Shown piece after piece: positions 42,546 to 53,403 of a DNA stretch of 64,000 nt (the stretch's first letter is position 1; every line of letters begins with the position of its first letter). The position numbers were made by a program, and so were the translations under genes. Source of the DNA: Methylobacterium thuringiense (GTDB lineage: Bacteria; Pseudomonadota; Alphaproteobacteria; Rhizobiales; Beijerinckiaceae); NCBI RefSeq assembly GCF_022179645.1, contig NZ_BPRA01000010.1, forward strand, positions 124,001-188,000, written 5' to 3'. Under the pieces are notes generated by a model. It saw nothing but the letters and a program-made list of their open reading frames with translations. It made no database searches and was not told the DNA's origin.

Positions 42546-43709
42546 TCAGGTCGTCGGTGCGGCCACGCGTTGGCGCAGGCCGGTGATCACCGCCTTGAGC
42601 ATGTCGGCGCCGACCTCCGCCGTGGCGAGGGTGTTGCGCGCCGAGTAGATCCGCTCGTGCACGAAGGCGAGTTTGGCGATCACTGCAGGCGTGAGCTTGA
42701 ACGGGTAGAGCGCCGGCTGGCCCATGGAGCGGTTGAGCGAGTTCACCGCGTAGGTCAGCGGCATCCAAGCGGCGATCAGACGCCCGAAATCGCCGGCGCT
42801 GTAGGGATCGAAGTCGATCACCACCAGCCCGTCCTCGATATCCTCCGGAGCTGTGCGCAGCTTCGGCCGCACCTGGATCTCGAAGGCAGAGGCTGTCTCC
42901 AGCGTGTCGACGATGTGCAGGTAGTGGGCGAAGGTCTCGGCGAAATCCTCCCACGGGTGGGCGGTGGCGTAGGAGGAGACGTGGGTCTCCTCCCAATGCG
43001 GCGGCGGGCCGTTGCGGTAGTGGTTCTGCAGGGCCTTGCCGTAATCGGCGCTCTCGTCCCCGAAAATCACGCGGCAGGTCGGCAGGCTCGTGTCGTAGCG
43101 GACGAGCACGTCCCAGAAATAATGCCCGATCTCGTGGCGGAAATGCCCGAGCAGCGTCCGGTAGAACTCACCGAACAGCACGCGCCGCCGCTCGCGCTCG
43201 GCGTCATCCGCTTCCGCGATGTTGAGGGTGATCAGGCCGTTGTCGTGTCCGGTGAGCACGGGTGGGCCGGGCGCCTGGTTCTCGGCCGGATCGGCCAGGA
43301 AATCGAAGCCGAGGCCGTCGGAATATTCTTCGCGGTTGGCGAGCGGCAGGCCGAGCCGCATCAGCGTATAGAACAGCCGGTGCTTGGCCGCCTCGATCTG
43401 GCGCCAGCGGGTCAGGTTCTTCTCGATGGTGATGTCGGGCACCAGCCGGTTGTGACGGCAGGCGATGCAGTACGGCTCGGCGGAATCGGCCGGCACCATC
43501 CAGTTGCAGGCGTCATGCGCCGCGTTGGCGCAGAACCGGAGTTTCGCGCCCGGATTCGCATAGGCGTGGAAGAGGTCGTCGCCGGAGGGTTCGAGCGCCG
43601 ACATCTCGTGGACTTCGGTGACGAAGCCGAGCCGCCGCTGGCAGCTCTCGCACGAGGTGCTCTCGAACGAGATCGGCTGGTCGCAGGCTTGGCACTGGAA
43701 GATCTTCAT
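42546..43709 (-). CDS. Zinc-binding metallopeptidase-like protein (DUF2248 type)
   Basis: The 387-residue protein starts at ATG 43709 with an N-terminal zinc ribbon (MKIFQCQACDQP then CESCQRR), further Cys pairs (RFCANAAHDAC; PYCIACRHN), and a zincin motif HEIGHYFWD in the middle that gives two zinc ligands and the catalytic Glu. It fits the putative zinc-binding peptidase family DUF2248. The substrate is unknown and no signal peptide is seen. A zinc-ribbon protein is encoded just upstream on the same strand. Confidence 0.85.
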   Translation of the reverse strand: MKIFQCQACDQPISFESTSCESCQRRLGFVTEVHEMSALEPSGDDLFHAYANPGAKLRFCANAAHDACNWMVPADSAEPYCIACRHNRLVPDITIEKNLTRWRQIEAAKHRLFYTLMRLGLPLANREEYSDGLGFDFLADPAENQAPGPPVLTGHDNGLITLNIAEADDAERERRRVLFGEFYRTLLGHFRHEIGHYFWDVLVRYDTSLPTCRVIFGDESADYGKALQNHYRNGPPPHWEETHVSSYATAHPWEDFAETFAHYLHIVDTLETASAFEIQVRPKLRTAPEDIEDGLVVIDFDPYSAGDFGRLIAAWMPLTYAVNSLNRSMGQPALYPFKLTPAVIAKLAFVHERIYSARNTLATAEVGADMLKAVITGLRQRVAAPTT

Positions 43710-43826
43710 GGGCCTGTCTCGATCGTGCCCGAGGCGCTTGGGGCTGTCTTCGCAGCCGAAGCGACACGTCCTGACCAAGCGGAACCGGGATCGGGAAGTT
43801 CCGTCTCCCGGCGTCGCGCCGCCGGA

Positions 43827-44105
43827 TCAGGCGACGTGCCGTTTCTTCTTGCCCTCGGTGAGCACGAGGCGCTCGATCTCGCCGACGCGGCGGTCTTCCT
43901 CGGTCTCGCAGAACGGGCATCTGGTGAGCACCGGCCCGTCGGCGGTGAACTCGATCTCCTGGTCGTCCGGCACCTCGACGCCGAAGGCGTAGAACTCGCC
44001 GCAGGCGTTGCAGTAGAGCCCGACATTCGTCACGCCGAGCCGCCGCTTCAGGGTCGGCAGAGGCATGCCCGGCGCCGTCGCGAGATGAAGTCGGTGTTGC
44101 GGCAT
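43827..44105 (-). CDS. Small zinc-ribbon-like protein, 92 residues
   Basis: From ATG 44105 ([15 protein letters not shown]) the protein has two CxxC pairs, YCNACGEF and TRCPFCET, that should bind one zinc. A charged C-terminus follows ([12 protein letters not shown]). The family is not recognised. It lies upstream of the zinc metallopeptidase gene on the same strand with ~118 bp between, so they may be cotranscribed. A longer start at 44153 is possible. Confidence 0.65.
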   Translation of the reverse strand: MPQHRLHLATAPGMPLPTLKRRLGVTNVGLYCNACGEFYAFGVEVPDDQEIEFTADGPVLTRCPFCETEEDRRVGEIERLVLTEGKKKRHVA

Positions 44106-44281
44106 CGTCGGCGGGCCTTGCGGTTGCGAAGGGCAGGGGACAGGAGCGGTCACCGCCGGAATACCGCAACCGGGAGCACGGATCTTGCTTTTTCCGGGCT
44201 CTATCCGCGGCCACGTGTATAAGGCCCGAGCCCGACGGGCTCCGCTATCACGGGGTCCGAGCCACCGAAGCGGGAGCCTTC

Positions 44282-47200
44282 GTGTCGATTCAAGCCGCGC
44301 TGCACCACGTCACCCATTACCGCTACGACCGGCCGATCACGATCGCTCCCCATGTGATCCGGCTGCGGCCGGCCCCGCATGCGCGCACGCGGATTCCGTC
44401 CTACGCGCTGAAGGTCTCGCCCGAGCACCACTTCATCAACTGGCAGCAGGATCCGAGCGGCAACTGGCTCGCCCGCGTGGTGTTTCCGGAGAAGAGCACG
44501 GAACTGCGGATCGAGGTCGACCTCACCGCGGACCTCGCGGTGATCAACCCGTTCGACTTCTTCGTCGAGCCCTATGCCGGCTCCTATCCCTTCGCCTATG
44601 CGGACGGCCTGCAGACGGAGCTCGCCCCCTACCTCGCCGTCGATGACGGGCACGGGCCGGAGATCGACGCCTTCCTGGAGCGGCTGCCGAAGGTGACCGG
44701 CACGGTCTCGTTCCTGGTGGCGCTGAACGAGCTGGTCCGCTCCGAGATCGCCTACTCCACCCGCTACGAGGAAGGCGTACTGAGCCCCGCGGAGACGTTG
44801 CGGGCCAAGCTCGGCTCCTGCCGCGACTCGGCCTGGCTGCTGGTGCAGGTGCTGCGCCGGATCGGCTTCGCCGCCCGTTTCGTCTCGGGCTACCTGATCC
44901 AGCTCGTGCCCGACACCACTGCGGTCGAGGGGCCGGAGGGCACGAAGACCGACTTCACCGACCTGCATGCCTGGGCCGAGGTCTACCTGCCCGGCGCCGG
45001 CTGGATCGGCTTCGACGCCACCTCGGGCCTGCTCACCGGCGAGGGCCATATCCCGCTGGCGGCGAGCCCGCATTACCGCTCGGCCGCGCCGATCTCGGGC
45101 ACCACCGAGCCCGCCGGCACCGAGTTCGGCTACGAGATGCGGATCACCCGCGTCGCGGAATCGCCGCGCATCACCAAGCCGTTCTCCGGTACGGTCTGGG
45201 AGGCGATGGATGCCCTCGGCGAGCGGGTCGACGCGGACCTCGCCGCCCAAGACGTGCGCCTGACCATGGGCGGCGAGCCGACCTTCGTCTCGATCGACGA
45301 TTACGAATCCCCCGAGTGGAACGCCTCCGCCGTCGGCCCGACCAAGCGCGGCCTCGCGGACCAGCTCGTGCGCCGCCTGCGCGACCGCTTCGGCAAGCAC
45401 GGCCTGCTGCATTACGGGCAGGGCAAGTGGTACCCGGGCGAGAGCCTGCCGCGCTGGGCCTTCGCCCTGTTCTGGCGCAAGGACGGCGTGCCGATCTGGA
45501 AGAACCCGTCGCTGATCGCCCTCGAGGACGGCCCGCGCGACGCGACGACGGACACGGCACGCGCGCTGGTCGATTCGCTCGCGGCGCGCCTCGGCCTCTC
45601 CGGCTTCGTGATCCCGGCCTATGAGGACGACGCCTACTGGAAGGCGCGCGAGAGCGTGCTGCCGGACAACGTCACCCCTGCCGACGCCAAGAGCGGCAGC
45701 CCCGAGAACGACGCCCGCATGGCCCGGGTCTCGGCCCGCGGCCTGACCAACCCGACCGGCTTCGTGCTGCCGGCCGGCAGCCTCGCGGCGGGCGATGACC
45801 GGGTTTGGGTCTCGGAATCCTGGGTGTTTCGGCGCGGCGCGCTGTTTCTGACGCCGGGCGATTCTGCGGCCGGCTTCCGGCTGCCGCTCGCCTCGCTCCC
45901 CTACGTGCCGCCCGAATCCTATCCCTACTATCACCCGCAGGATCCGCTTGAGGATCGCGGCGACCTGGCCGTGACGGACATCTCCGATGGCCGGGGCGGC
46001 CCGAACCGCGCCAACGGTGCCGGAATCGAGGGCGTGGCCGTGCGCACCGCCATCACCGTCGAGGCGCGCGACGGGCGGCTCTGCGTGTTCATGCCGCCGC
46101 TGGAGCGCGTCGACGAGTATCTCGAGCTCGTCGGTCATCTCGAAGCCGCCGCCGCCGAGATCGGCCAGCCGCTCCATATCGAGGGCTACGAGCCGCCCTA
46201 CGATCCGCGCATCGGGCTGATCAAGGTCACGCCCGATCCCGGCGTGATCGAGATCAACGTCCACCCCGCCGCCTCCTGGCGCGAGGCGGTCGACATCACC
46301 ATGGGCCTCTACGAGGATGCCCGGCAGACCCGCCTCGGGGCGGAAAAATTCATGACCGACGGGCGCCACACCGGCACCGGCGGCGGCAACCACCTCGTCC
46401 TCGGCGGCGTCACTCCGGCGGATTCGCCGTTCCTGCGCCGGCCCGATCTGTTGAAGAGCCTGACGCTGTACTGGCAGCGCCACCCGGCGCTCTCCTACCT
46501 GTTCGCCGGCCTCTATGTCGGGCCGTCGAGTCAGGCGCCGCGGATGGACGAAGCCCGCCACGACGGGCTCTACGAACTCGAGATCGCCCTCGGGCAGGTT
46601 CCGACGCCCGACGAGCCGAACATCCCGCACTGGCTGGTCGACCGGCTCTTCCGCAACATCCTGGCGGACGTCACAGGCAACACCCACCGGGCCGAGATCT
46701 GCATCGACAAGCTCTACAACCCGGACAGCCCGACCGGGCGCCTCGGCCTCCTGGAGTTCCGCTCCTTCGAGATGCCGCCGGATGCGCGTATGAGCCTCGC
46801 GCAGCAGTTGCTGATCCGGGCGATCGTCGCCTGGGCCTGGCGCGAGCCGCAGGGCGGCTCCTGTGTCCGCTGGGGCACGGCGCTGCACGATCGCTTCATG
46901 CTGCCGCATTTCCTCTGGGCGGACTTCCTCGACGTGCTGGAAGACCTGAAGCGTGCCGGCTACGCTTTCGATCCGAAGGCCTTCGAGGCGCAGGCCGAGT
47001 TCCGCTTCCCCGTCTTCGGGCGGGTCGAGCAGGGCGGCGTGAGCCTCGAATTGCGCCAGGCGCTGGAGCCCTGGCACGTCCTGGGCGAGGAAGGATCGGG
47101 CGGCGGCACCGTGCGCTACGTGGATGCCTCCGTCGAGCGGCTGCAGGTGAAGGTCGAGGGTTTCAACCCCGCCCGGCACCTGATCGCCTGCAACGGTCGT

Positions 47201-47554
47201 CGCCTGCCGATGACCGCGACCGGTCGCTCCGGCGAGGCGGTGGCGGGCCTGCGCTTCAAGGCGTGGCAGCCGGCCTCGTCGCTCCACCCGACGATCCCGG
47301 CCCACGGCCCGCTGACCTTCGACGTGCTCGACACCTGGAGCGGGCGCTCGCTCGGTGGCTGCCGCTATCACGTCAGCCATCCGGGCGGCCGCAACTACGA
47401 CAGCTTCCCGGTCAACGCCTACGAGGCGGAGGGCCGCCGGCTCGCGCGCTTCGAACCGCAGGCGCACACCCCCGGTCAGATCGAGATGCCGCCCGAGGAG
47501 CGCTCGATCGAGTTCCCCCTCACCCTCGACCTACGAACGCCGGCACCGCGATGA
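44282..47554 (+). CDS. Large transglutaminase-like protein with DUF2126 domain
   Basis: This 1,090-residue protein starts at a GTG. The N-terminal part has the bacterial transglutaminase-like N domain and the papain-fold core with catalytic Cys in [11 protein letters not shown], His in [10 protein letters not shown] and Asp in GFDATSGL. Residues ~330-1090 are the DUF2126 amidoligase-like domain typical of this fusion. It is the first gene of a three-gene operon with ATP-grasp/alpha-E and a second transglutaminase. Iyer, Aravind and colleagues proposed such sets make or cut an unknown peptide tag or peptide product. It overlaps the next gene by 4 nt. Confidence 0.9.
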   Translation: MSIQAALHHVTHYRYDRPITIAPHVIRLRPAPHARTRIPSYALKVSPEHHFINWQQDPSGNWLARVVFPEKSTELRIEVDLTADLAVINPFDFFVEPYAGSYPFAYADGLQTELAPYLAVDDGHGPEIDAFLERLPKVTGTVSFLVALNELVRSEIAYSTRYEEGVLSPAETLRAKLGSCRDSAWLLVQVLRRIGFAARFVSGYLIQLVPDTTAVEGPEGTKTDFTDLHAWAEVYLPGAGWIGFDATSGLLTGEGHIPLAASPHYRSAAPISGTTEPAGTEFGYEMRITRVAESPRITKPFSGTVWEAMDALGERVDADLAAQDVRLTMGGEPTFVSIDDYESPEWNASAVGPTKRGLADQLVRRLRDRFGKHGLLHYGQGKWYPGESLPRWAFALFWRKDGVPIWKNPSLIALEDGPRDATTDTARALVDSLAARLGLSGFVIPAYEDDAYWKARESVLPDNVTPADAKSGSPENDARMARVSARGLTNPTGFVLPAGSLAAGDDRVWVSESWVFRRGALFLTPGDSAAGFRLPLASLPYVPPESYPYYHPQDPLEDRGDLAVTDISDGRGGPNRANGAGIEGVAVRTAITVEARDGRLCVFMPPLERVDEYLELVGHLEAAAAEIGQPLHIEGYEPPYDPRIGLIKVTPDPGVIEINVHPAASWREAVDITMGLYEDARQTRLGAEKFMTDGRHTGTGGGNHLVLGGVTPADSPFLRRPDLLKSLTLYWQRHPALSYLFAGLYVGPSSQAPRMDEARHDGLYELEIALGQVPTPDEPNIPHWLVDRLFRNILADVTGNTHRAEICIDKLYNPDSPTGRLGLLEFRSFEMPPDARMSLAQQLLIRAIVAWAWREPQGGSCVRWGTALHDRFMLPHFLWADFLDVLEDLKRAGYAFDPKAFEAQAEFRFPVFGRVEQGGVSLELRQALEPWHVLGEEGSGGGTVRYVDASVERLQVKVEGFNPARHLIACNGRRLPMTATGRSGEAVAGLRFKAWQPASSLHPTIPAHGPLTFDVLDTWSGRSLGGCRYHVSHPGGRNYDSFPVNAYEAEGRRLARFEPQAHTPGQIEMPPEERSIEFPLTLDLRTPAPR

Positions 47555-50073
47555 CCTCGGGGGGGGCGCTCGCTCTGGACATGCAGGCGGCGGGGTCGGC
47601 GTTCGACCCGGTCCAGAGCTGGATCGACGGCTACGACCAGCGGCCGGGGCTCGTGGACGAGTTGCTCGACGCCGACGGCTATCTGCGCGGCGCGTGGCCG
47701 CGCTTCCTCGAACGCTTCGGCCAGCTCGGCGAGCAGGAGGTCCGGGCGCGCTTCCTGTCGGGGGAGCGGCACATCCGCGATGCCGGCATCTCCTACCGGG
47801 TCTACGGCGACCAGCGCGAGCATGCCTGGCCGCTCGGGCCCCTGCCGCTGGTGATCGATTCGCGCGACTGGGCGGAGCTGTCGGCGGGCATCGTCCAGCG
47901 CGCCGGCCTGATGGAGCGGATCGTCTCCGACATCTACGGGCCGGGCCGCCTCATCGCCGAGGGTCTGCTGCCGGCCGCCGCCGTCGCCGGCAGTCCCGAA
48001 TTCCTGCATCCCGCCCACGGCATCGTGCCGCCGGGCGGACGTCACCTCCAGATCTATGCCGCCGACGTCGGCCGGGGACCGGACGGGCGCTGGCGGGTGC
48101 TGGCCGACCGGACGCAGGCCCCCTCCGGCCTCGGCTTCGCGCTGGAGAACCGGATGGTGCTCGCCCGCGCCTATCCGGACCTGATCTCGGACCTGCACGT
48201 CGAGCGCCTGCCCGGCTTCTTCCAGAGCCTCCGCGAGGGCCTGACCCAGGCCTGCGAGCGCAGCGATCCGCGCATCTGCCTGCTGACGTCCGGCCCCTAC
48301 AGCAGCACCTATGTCGAGCAGGCGGCGTTGGCGCGCTATCTCGGCTTCCTCCTCGTCGAGGGCGACGACCTCGTGGTGCAGGACGGCCTGCTGCATGTGC
48401 GCACCGTCGCCGGCCTCAAGCGCGCCGACGCCCTCTGGCGGCGGATCGACGGCGACTATCTCGACCCGATGGAGCTGCGTTCCGACAGCCGCCTCGGCGT
48501 GCCCGGCATCCTCGACGTGCTGCGCCGGGGCGGCGTGGTCGTCGGCAACATGCCGGGCTCGGGCGTGCTCGAATCCGGGGCGCTCGGCCCCTACCTGCCG
48601 CGCATCGCAGAACGGCTGCTCGGCGAGAGCCTGCGCCTGTCCGATCCGCCGACCTGGTGGTGCGGCGATCCCGCGAGCCTCGCGCATGTGCGCGCCAACC
48701 TCGACGGGATGACCCTGCGCCCGGCCGCGACCCCCGTGCGCGGTCCCGAGCGCGACGCCATCCTCGGCCCGCACGCCCTCGACGCCGCTCGCGAAAAGGC
48801 GATCGCGGCGCTGCGCGACCGTCCCTTCGACTGGGTCGGGCAGGAGACGAGCCCGCTCTCGACCATGCCGGCCTGGTCCGAGGGGCGTCTCGTCGCCCGG
48901 CCCTTCGTCATGCGCGTTTTCGCCACCGCCACCCGCGACGGCTGGCGCGTGATGCCGACCGCCTTCTGCCGCACCGCGGAGCGGGAAGGAGCCGACCCCA
49001 CCGAGATGCGGAACGGCATCCGCTCGGCCGATGTCTGGGTGGTGTCGGATTCGCCTGTCGAGACCCCGCCGCTGCTCTCGACGATCACGCCGAAGATCCG
49101 GCGCATCGCCGGGCATCTGCCCTCGCGCGCCGCCGACAACCTGTTCTGGCTCGGCCGCTATCTCGAGCGGGCGGAGGGCGTGATCCGCCTGGTCCAGACC
49201 CATCTCGGCCGCCTCGCCGGCACGCTCGCCGCCGATACCGGCAGCGACGTCGGTACGCCGACGAGCCTGCGCATCCGCGCGCTGCTCGACGAATGGGAAT
49301 CGATCGCCGAGCCCGACCTGCCGACGGCCGCGCTGGCGCAGGAGGCGCTGAGCGACCGCGAGCAGGCCGGCTCGGCGCTGGCCCACGTGCTCTCGGCCCG
49401 ACGTTCCGCCTCGACGCTGCGCGAGCGCCTGCCCGTCGAGGCCTGGCGGGCGCTCACCGAGTTGCAGGACCTGCTCGATTTCGGCGAGGCCTGGGAGCCG
49501 AGCGAGGCGCAGCTCTTCGGCCGCGCCGAGCGGGCGCTCGGCCATCTCTCGGCCCTGTCCGGGCTCTCCCACGAGAACATGAACCACTCGGCCGGCTGGC
49601 GCTTCTTCGACATGGGCCGGCGCATCGAGCGCGGCGTCAACACCTGCGCCTTCGCGCTCCGCTTCGCCGGCGACCAGGCCGGGGCTGAGGACCTCGGCGT
49701 GATGCTGGCGCTCTGCGATTCGCAGATCGCCTACGGCGCGCGCTACCTCACCGGCGTCAGCCTCGACGCCGTGCGCGACATGGCGCTGCTCGACCCGTTC
49801 AACCCGCGCTCCGTCGCCTTCCAGGTCCAGGAAATCGTGCGCCACCTCGACACCCTGCCGGAGCTTCGCGCCGACGGGGTGCCCGAGCCGCACCGCCGCG
49901 CGGCGCTCAAGCTCGCCGGCACCTTCGCGACGGCCGAGGCCGCCGATCTCAACGCAGCGGGGCTCGCCCGCTTCGAGACCGAGTTCGAGGACCTCGCGAG
50001 CGCCATCGCCGGCCGCTATTTTCCCGGCAATGCCGACGCCCTGCGGCCGGAGAAGCTGACGGGCCTCGCGTGA
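47551..50073 (+). CDS. Circularly permuted ATP-grasp / alpha-E fusion protein
   Basis: This 840-residue protein starts at ATG 47551 within the previous stop codon. Residues ~20-500 form the circularly permuted type-2 ATP-grasp domain ([41 protein letters not shown]). Residues ~510-840 are the alpha-E helical domain ([18 protein letters not shown]). In many genomes these are two genes; here they are fused. It is the ligase partner of the flanking transglutaminases in the same peptide-modifying system. The product is unknown. It overlaps the next gene by 4 nt (GTGA). Confidence 0.9.
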   Translation: MTSGGALALDMQAAGSAFDPVQSWIDGYDQRPGLVDELLDADGYLRGAWPRFLERFGQLGEQEVRARFLSGERHIRDAGISYRVYGDQREHAWPLGPLPLVIDSRDWAELSAGIVQRAGLMERIVSDIYGPGRLIAEGLLPAAAVAGSPEFLHPAHGIVPPGGRHLQIYAADVGRGPDGRWRVLADRTQAPSGLGFALENRMVLARAYPDLISDLHVERLPGFFQSLREGLTQACERSDPRICLLTSGPYSSTYVEQAALARYLGFLLVEGDDLVVQDGLLHVRTVAGLKRADALWRRIDGDYLDPMELRSDSRLGVPGILDVLRRGGVVVGNMPGSGVLESGALGPYLPRIAERLLGESLRLSDPPTWWCGDPASLAHVRANLDGMTLRPAATPVRGPERDAILGPHALDAAREKAIAALRDRPFDWVGQETSPLSTMPAWSEGRLVARPFVMRVFATATRDGWRVMPTAFCRTAEREGADPTEMRNGIRSADVWVVSDSPVETPPLLSTITPKIRRIAGHLPSRAADNLFWLGRYLERAEGVIRLVQTHLGRLAGTLAADTGSDVGTPTSLRIRALLDEWESIAEPDLPTAALAQEALSDREQAGSALAHVLSARRSASTLRERLPVEAWRALTELQDLLDFGEAWEPSEAQLFGRAERALGHLSALSGLSHENMNHSAGWRFFDMGRRIERGVNTCAFALRFAGDQAGAEDLGVMLALCDSQIAYGARYLTGVSLDAVRDMALLDPFNPRSVAFQVQEIVRHLDTLPELRADGVPEPHRRAALKLAGTFATAEAADLNAAGLARFETEFEDLASAIAGRYFPGNADALRPEKLTGLA

Positions 50074-50981
50074 TCTACAGTCTGCGCCACCTGACGACCT
50101 ACCGCTACGCGCGCACCGTCCGCTACGCGCGCTGCAACCTGCGCCTTCGGCCCCGCGAGGGCGACGGCCAGCATGTGCTCGCGAGTTCCATCACGGTCAC
50201 GCCGGTCCCCAAGGGCCGCGGCACCCGCGAGGAATACTTCGGGCCGCAGACCCTGACGCTCACCATCGACCAGCCGCACAAGGTGTTTTCGGTGGAGGCG
50301 ACCTCGCGCGTCAGCGTCGCGCGTGCCGCCTTGCCCGATCCCGAATCCGGCCCGTCCTGGGAAGCGGTGCGCGAGGCGGCGCTCGCCCTGCCGACCCTCG
50401 GCGCCGATTCCCCGGCGCATTTCCTGTTCCCGAGCCGGCGCGTGCCGCTGGCGGCGGAGGTGACGGAGTATGCCCGGCAGAGCTTTTTGCCCGGACGCAG
50501 CGCCTATGGCGCCGCCTTCGACCTGATGAACCGCATCCGGGCCGATTTCCGCTTCGACGCCAAGGCCACCACCGTCTCGACGCCGCTGACCAAGGCCTTC
50601 GCGCTCAAGGCCGGAGTCTGCCAGGATTTCGCGCATGTCATGATCGCGGGGCTGCGCGGCCTCGGGCTGCCGGCGGCCTATGTCAGCGGCTACCTGCGCA
50701 CCCGGCCGCCTGCGGGCCAGCCGCGCCTGCGGGGCGCCGACGCGAGCCATGCCTGGGTCTCGGTCTGGTGCGGGCGCGACTGGCATGGCGACGGCAGCGA
50801 AGGAGGCTGGTTCGGCCTCGACCCGACCAACGATTGCGGCGTGCGCGACGATCATATCGAGCTCGCCCGCGGGCGCGACTACGGCGACGTCGCCCCCATC
50901 GACGGCATCGTCTCCTCGCCGGGAGGGCAGAAGCTCAAGGTCGAGGTCGACGTCGTCCCGGAAGACGAAGAGCTGCCTTAG
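50070..50981 (+). CDS. Transglutaminase-like cysteine protease
   Basis: This 303-residue protein from a GTG start has the N-terminal beta domain (YSLRHLTTYRYARTVRYAR) and a papain-like core with catalytic Cys in AGVCQDFAHVM, His in ASHAWVSVW and Asp in GLDPTND. It is the third gene of the transglutaminase/ATP-grasp/alpha-E operon and probably releases or trims the peptide bond made by the ATP-grasp partner. No signal peptide is seen. Confidence 0.9.
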   Translation: MIYSLRHLTTYRYARTVRYARCNLRLRPREGDGQHVLASSITVTPVPKGRGTREEYFGPQTLTLTIDQPHKVFSVEATSRVSVARAALPDPESGPSWEAVREAALALPTLGADSPAHFLFPSRRVPLAAEVTEYARQSFLPGRSAYGAAFDLMNRIRADFRFDAKATTVSTPLTKAFALKAGVCQDFAHVMIAGLRGLGLPAAYVSGYLRTRPPAGQPRLRGADASHAWVSVWCGRDWHGDGSEGGWFGLDPTNDCGVRDDHIELARGRDYGDVAPIDGIVSSPGGQKLKVEVDVVPEDEELP

Positions 50982-50989
50982 ATCACGCC

Positions 50990-51016
50990 GCGTTTTGATC
51001 GAATCGATCAAAACGC
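50990..51016. terminator. Perfect AT-richer hairpin, possible terminator
   Basis: GCGTTTTGATCG and its exact complement (50990-51001 with 51005-51016) form a 12-bp stem with a 3-nt loop, 9 bp after the transglutaminase stop. An AAAA run and a second partial GATCGATTCAAAA copy follow. It may be a terminator or a dispersed repeat. Confidence 0.55.
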
Positions 51017-51192
51017 AGAAAACGGGATCGATTCAAAAGTTGAGAGCAGGCTTCGCGCGAAAGACCGTTGCCACTTCTTCGCAGCCTGCTTGAGGCCGGC
51101 GCAGTGGACGATCGCCGGCGAAGGGCTTAAGCCGCGCCGGTTCCTGACGGTCCGCGAGTCGTCTCGCCGGGCATGGCGAGGGAGAGCGGATC

Positions 51193-51456
51193 TTGGTTCA
51201 GTCCATCGCGGATGTGCGGGAGGCGATCTTCGGCTTCATCGCGGCCCGCAATCCGGGCCTGCCCCCCGGCTCGGTGGACGGGCAGACCTCGCTCGTCACG
51301 AGCGATGCGCTCGATTCCATCGGCATCCTCGACCTGATGATGCATCTCGGCGAGCGCTACGGGTTCGAGATCGACGAGGACGCGTTCGACCTCGGCAATT
51401 TCGAGAGCGTCGACACGCTGGCCCACTACGTCGACGACAGGCGTTCGGGTTCTTAA
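51193..51456 (+). CDS. Acyl carrier protein
   Basis: This 87-residue four-helix carrier protein has the phosphopantetheine Ser in the DSIGILDLMMHL motif. It starts at a TTG with a GGAG-type site upstream. It is followed after 10 nt by an acyl-adenylate ligase, so the ligase most likely loads an acyl or amino acyl group onto this carrier. It is not in a fatty-acid synthesis cluster, so it is a dedicated carrier of an unknown pathway. Confidence 0.9.
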   Translation: MVQSIADVREAIFGFIAARNPGLPPGSVDGQTSLVTSDALDSIGILDLMMHLGERYGFEIDEDAFDLGNFESVDTLAHYVDDRRSGS

Positions 51457-51466
51457 CGAGCCTTTC

Positions 51467-53014
51467 ATGTCACCGACATTGCTGCATCATCTCCTCGACG
51501 GCGACGCCTGCGCGCCCGACCGCGTGGCGGTCGTCGATGGCGCGCAGGAGCTGACCTACGGCGCGTTTCGCGCGCGGGTGGCCGCGCTGGCGGCCCGCAT
51601 GACCGCGCTCGGCGTCGGGCCGGGCGACCGGGTCGCGATCCTGCTGCCGAAATCCCTCTTCGAATGCGTTGCGATCTTCGCCGCCAGCGCGGCCGGCGCG
51701 GTCTTCGTGCCGATTCATCCGTCCCTGCGCCCGCGCCAGGTCCGCCACATCGTAGAGGATTGCAGCGCCCGCCTCCTCCTCACCGACGCGGCCCACCATG
51801 CGGCGCTCGGCGGCGAACTGGACGCTCTCGCCGGCTTCAGCCTGCTGACGGCCGAGGACGGGGAGGGGCTCACCGCACCTGGCACGCCCAGGAAGCCTGC
51901 CCCGGAGGGGCTCGCCGCGATCCTCTACACCTCCGGCTCCACCGGCCTGCCCAAGGGCGTGATGCTGAGCCACGAGAACCTCTTGGCCGGCACGCGCATC
52001 GTCAGGACCTATCTCGGCATCACGCCGGAGGAGCGCATCCTTTCGGTGCTGCCGTTCTCGTTCGACTACGGCCTGAACCAGCTGCTCACCAGCGTCGAGC
52101 AGGGCGCGCGGCTGGTGCTCCTGAGCTTCCGCCTCGGCGACGACGTGGTGCGGGCGATCGAGGCGCATGGGATCACCGGGCTCGCCGGGGTGCCGACCCT
52201 GTGGACGCTCCTGACCCGCGCCAGCCCGCGCTTCGCCAAGGCCGACCTCACACGTCTGCGCTACCTCACGAATTCCGGCGGAAGCCTGCCGCTGGCGACG
52301 ATCCGGCGGCTGCGCGAGCGCCTGCCCGAGACCGACCTCGTGTTGATGTACGGCCTCACCGAGGCGTTCCGCTCGACCTACCTGCCGCCCGGCGAGGTCG
52401 ACCGCCATCCGGATTCCATCGGCCGTGCGATCCCCGAGACCGAGATCTTTCTGGTGACGCCGGACGGCCGCCACGCGCGGCCCGGGGAGCCCGGCATCTT
52501 GCACCACAGTGGCCCGACGGTCTCGCTCGGCTACTGGGGGCGGCCGGACGATACTGCGCGCGTGCTGGTGCCGGATCCGCGCCGAACGGTCGATGACGGT
52601 CGATTGGTCTGCCGCTCCGGCGACCTCGTCGTCGCGGACGATCACGGCTTCCTGCGCTTCCTCGGCCGTGAGGACGCGATGATCAAGACGCAGGGGTTCC
52701 GCGTCAGCCCGACCGAGGTCGAGGCGGCGCTGATGGAGACCGGCGCGTTTCGCGCGGCCGCCGTGATCGGCCTGCCGGATCGCGGCGTCGGCCAGCGCAT
52801 CCATGCGGTGACGGTTTCGTCCGGGAACGGTGCCGAGACGGGAGACGTGATGGGCCACCTGCGCCGCTCGCTGGCACCGCATCTCGTGCCTCGGGCGATC
52901 GAGCGGGTCGACAGCCTGCCGACGACGCCGAACGGCAAGGTCGACTACAAGCGGCTCGTGGCCGAGCGGGTCTCGGCCGAACTGGTGGCGGAGGGGGCGT
53001 TGGTCGAGGCTTGA
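51467..53014 (+). CDS. AMP-forming acyl-CoA/acyl-ACP ligase
   Basis: This 515-residue ANL-superfamily enzyme has the P-loop-like LYTSGSTGLPKGVMLSH motif, the YGLTEAF motif, the hinge RSGDLVVADDHGFLRFLGR and the catalytic Lys near the end (TPNGKVDYKRL). It activates a carboxylic acid as an acyl-AMP and passes it to CoA or, given the neighbour, to the ACP encoded just upstream. It resembles ligases paired with exosortase-type and amino acid loading systems, but no such partner gene is next to it. Confidence 0.85.
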   Translation: MSPTLLHHLLDGDACAPDRVAVVDGAQELTYGAFRARVAALAARMTALGVGPGDRVAILLPKSLFECVAIFAASAAGAVFVPIHPSLRPRQVRHIVEDCSARLLLTDAAHHAALGGELDALAGFSLLTAEDGEGLTAPGTPRKPAPEGLAAILYTSGSTGLPKGVMLSHENLLAGTRIVRTYLGITPEERILSVLPFSFDYGLNQLLTSVEQGARLVLLSFRLGDDVVRAIEAHGITGLAGVPTLWTLLTRASPRFAKADLTRLRYLTNSGGSLPLATIRRLRERLPETDLVLMYGLTEAFRSTYLPPGEVDRHPDSIGRAIPETEIFLVTPDGRHARPGEPGILHHSGPTVSLGYWGRPDDTARVLVPDPRRTVDDGRLVCRSGDLVVADDHGFLRFLGREDAMIKTQGFRVSPTEVEAALMETGAFRAAAVIGLPDRGVGQRIHAVTVSSGNGAETGDVMGHLRRSLAPHLVPRAIERVDSLPTTPNGKVDYKRLVAERVSAELVAEGALVEA

Positions 53015-53178
53015 AGACCCTCGGTCCGCGCGAGCGGGCCGCCAGCGCGACTGCGCGCCGCCGCATGTGGGGTGGATCGCGAAGAGTCCGAAAATCAGAA
53101 CCTTCGCAAACCAACGAGACTTAGGGCCGTATCCGACCTGATTGCATCAGGCCGGCGGCTCTAGGCTATTGTTATGAC

Positions 53179-53222
53179 GCGCTTTCTTACGACCGACCGG
53201 CATCCACTCGGTCGGAAAGCGC
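53179..53222. repeat. Imperfect hairpin repeat, possible terminator
   Basis: GCGCTTTC plus CGACCGA (with a TTA bulge) pair with TCGGTCG plus GAAAGCGC around a loop. It lies between the convergent ligase gene and the small gene at 53224-53403. It looks like a dispersed intergenic repeat of Methylobacterium-type genomes, and probably ends transcription. Confidence 0.6.
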
Positions 53223-53223
53223 T

Positions 53224-53403
53224 CTAGCGGCCGTGCATGTGCGCGCTGGCCTTGGCGACCATGCGGGCGAAGGCGGTGGCTGCGGCCGAAGCCTGGACCT
53301 GGCTCGGATAGCCGAAGGGGGAGCGGGCGATGGTTTCGCCCCGCGTCCCGCGCAGCGTCCACGACCATTGGCCGGGCCGCTCCTCGCTCACCTCGAACTG
53401 CAT
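53224..53403 (-). CDS. Small YegP/DUF1508-like protein, 59 residues
   Basis: From ATG 53403 the minus strand encodes 59 residues: MQFEVSEERPGQWSWTLRG, then GETIARSPFGYPSQVQASAA, with a helical end. The pattern (W-x-W-x-L...ARS...GY-x-S) is that of one DUF1508 (YegP) repeat, a small beta-alpha domain of unknown function. Codon use is host-like. Confidence 0.65.
   Translation of the reverse strand: MQFEVSEERPGQWSWTLRGTRGETIARSPFGYPSQVQASAAATAFARMVAKASAHMHGR

Noticed and set aside
44201-49893. Long minus-strand open frames (44201-47467 and 47476-49893) opposite the transglutaminase operon
   Set aside because: They are antisense to clearly recognised transglutaminase and ATP-grasp/alpha-E genes and show no family motif of their own.
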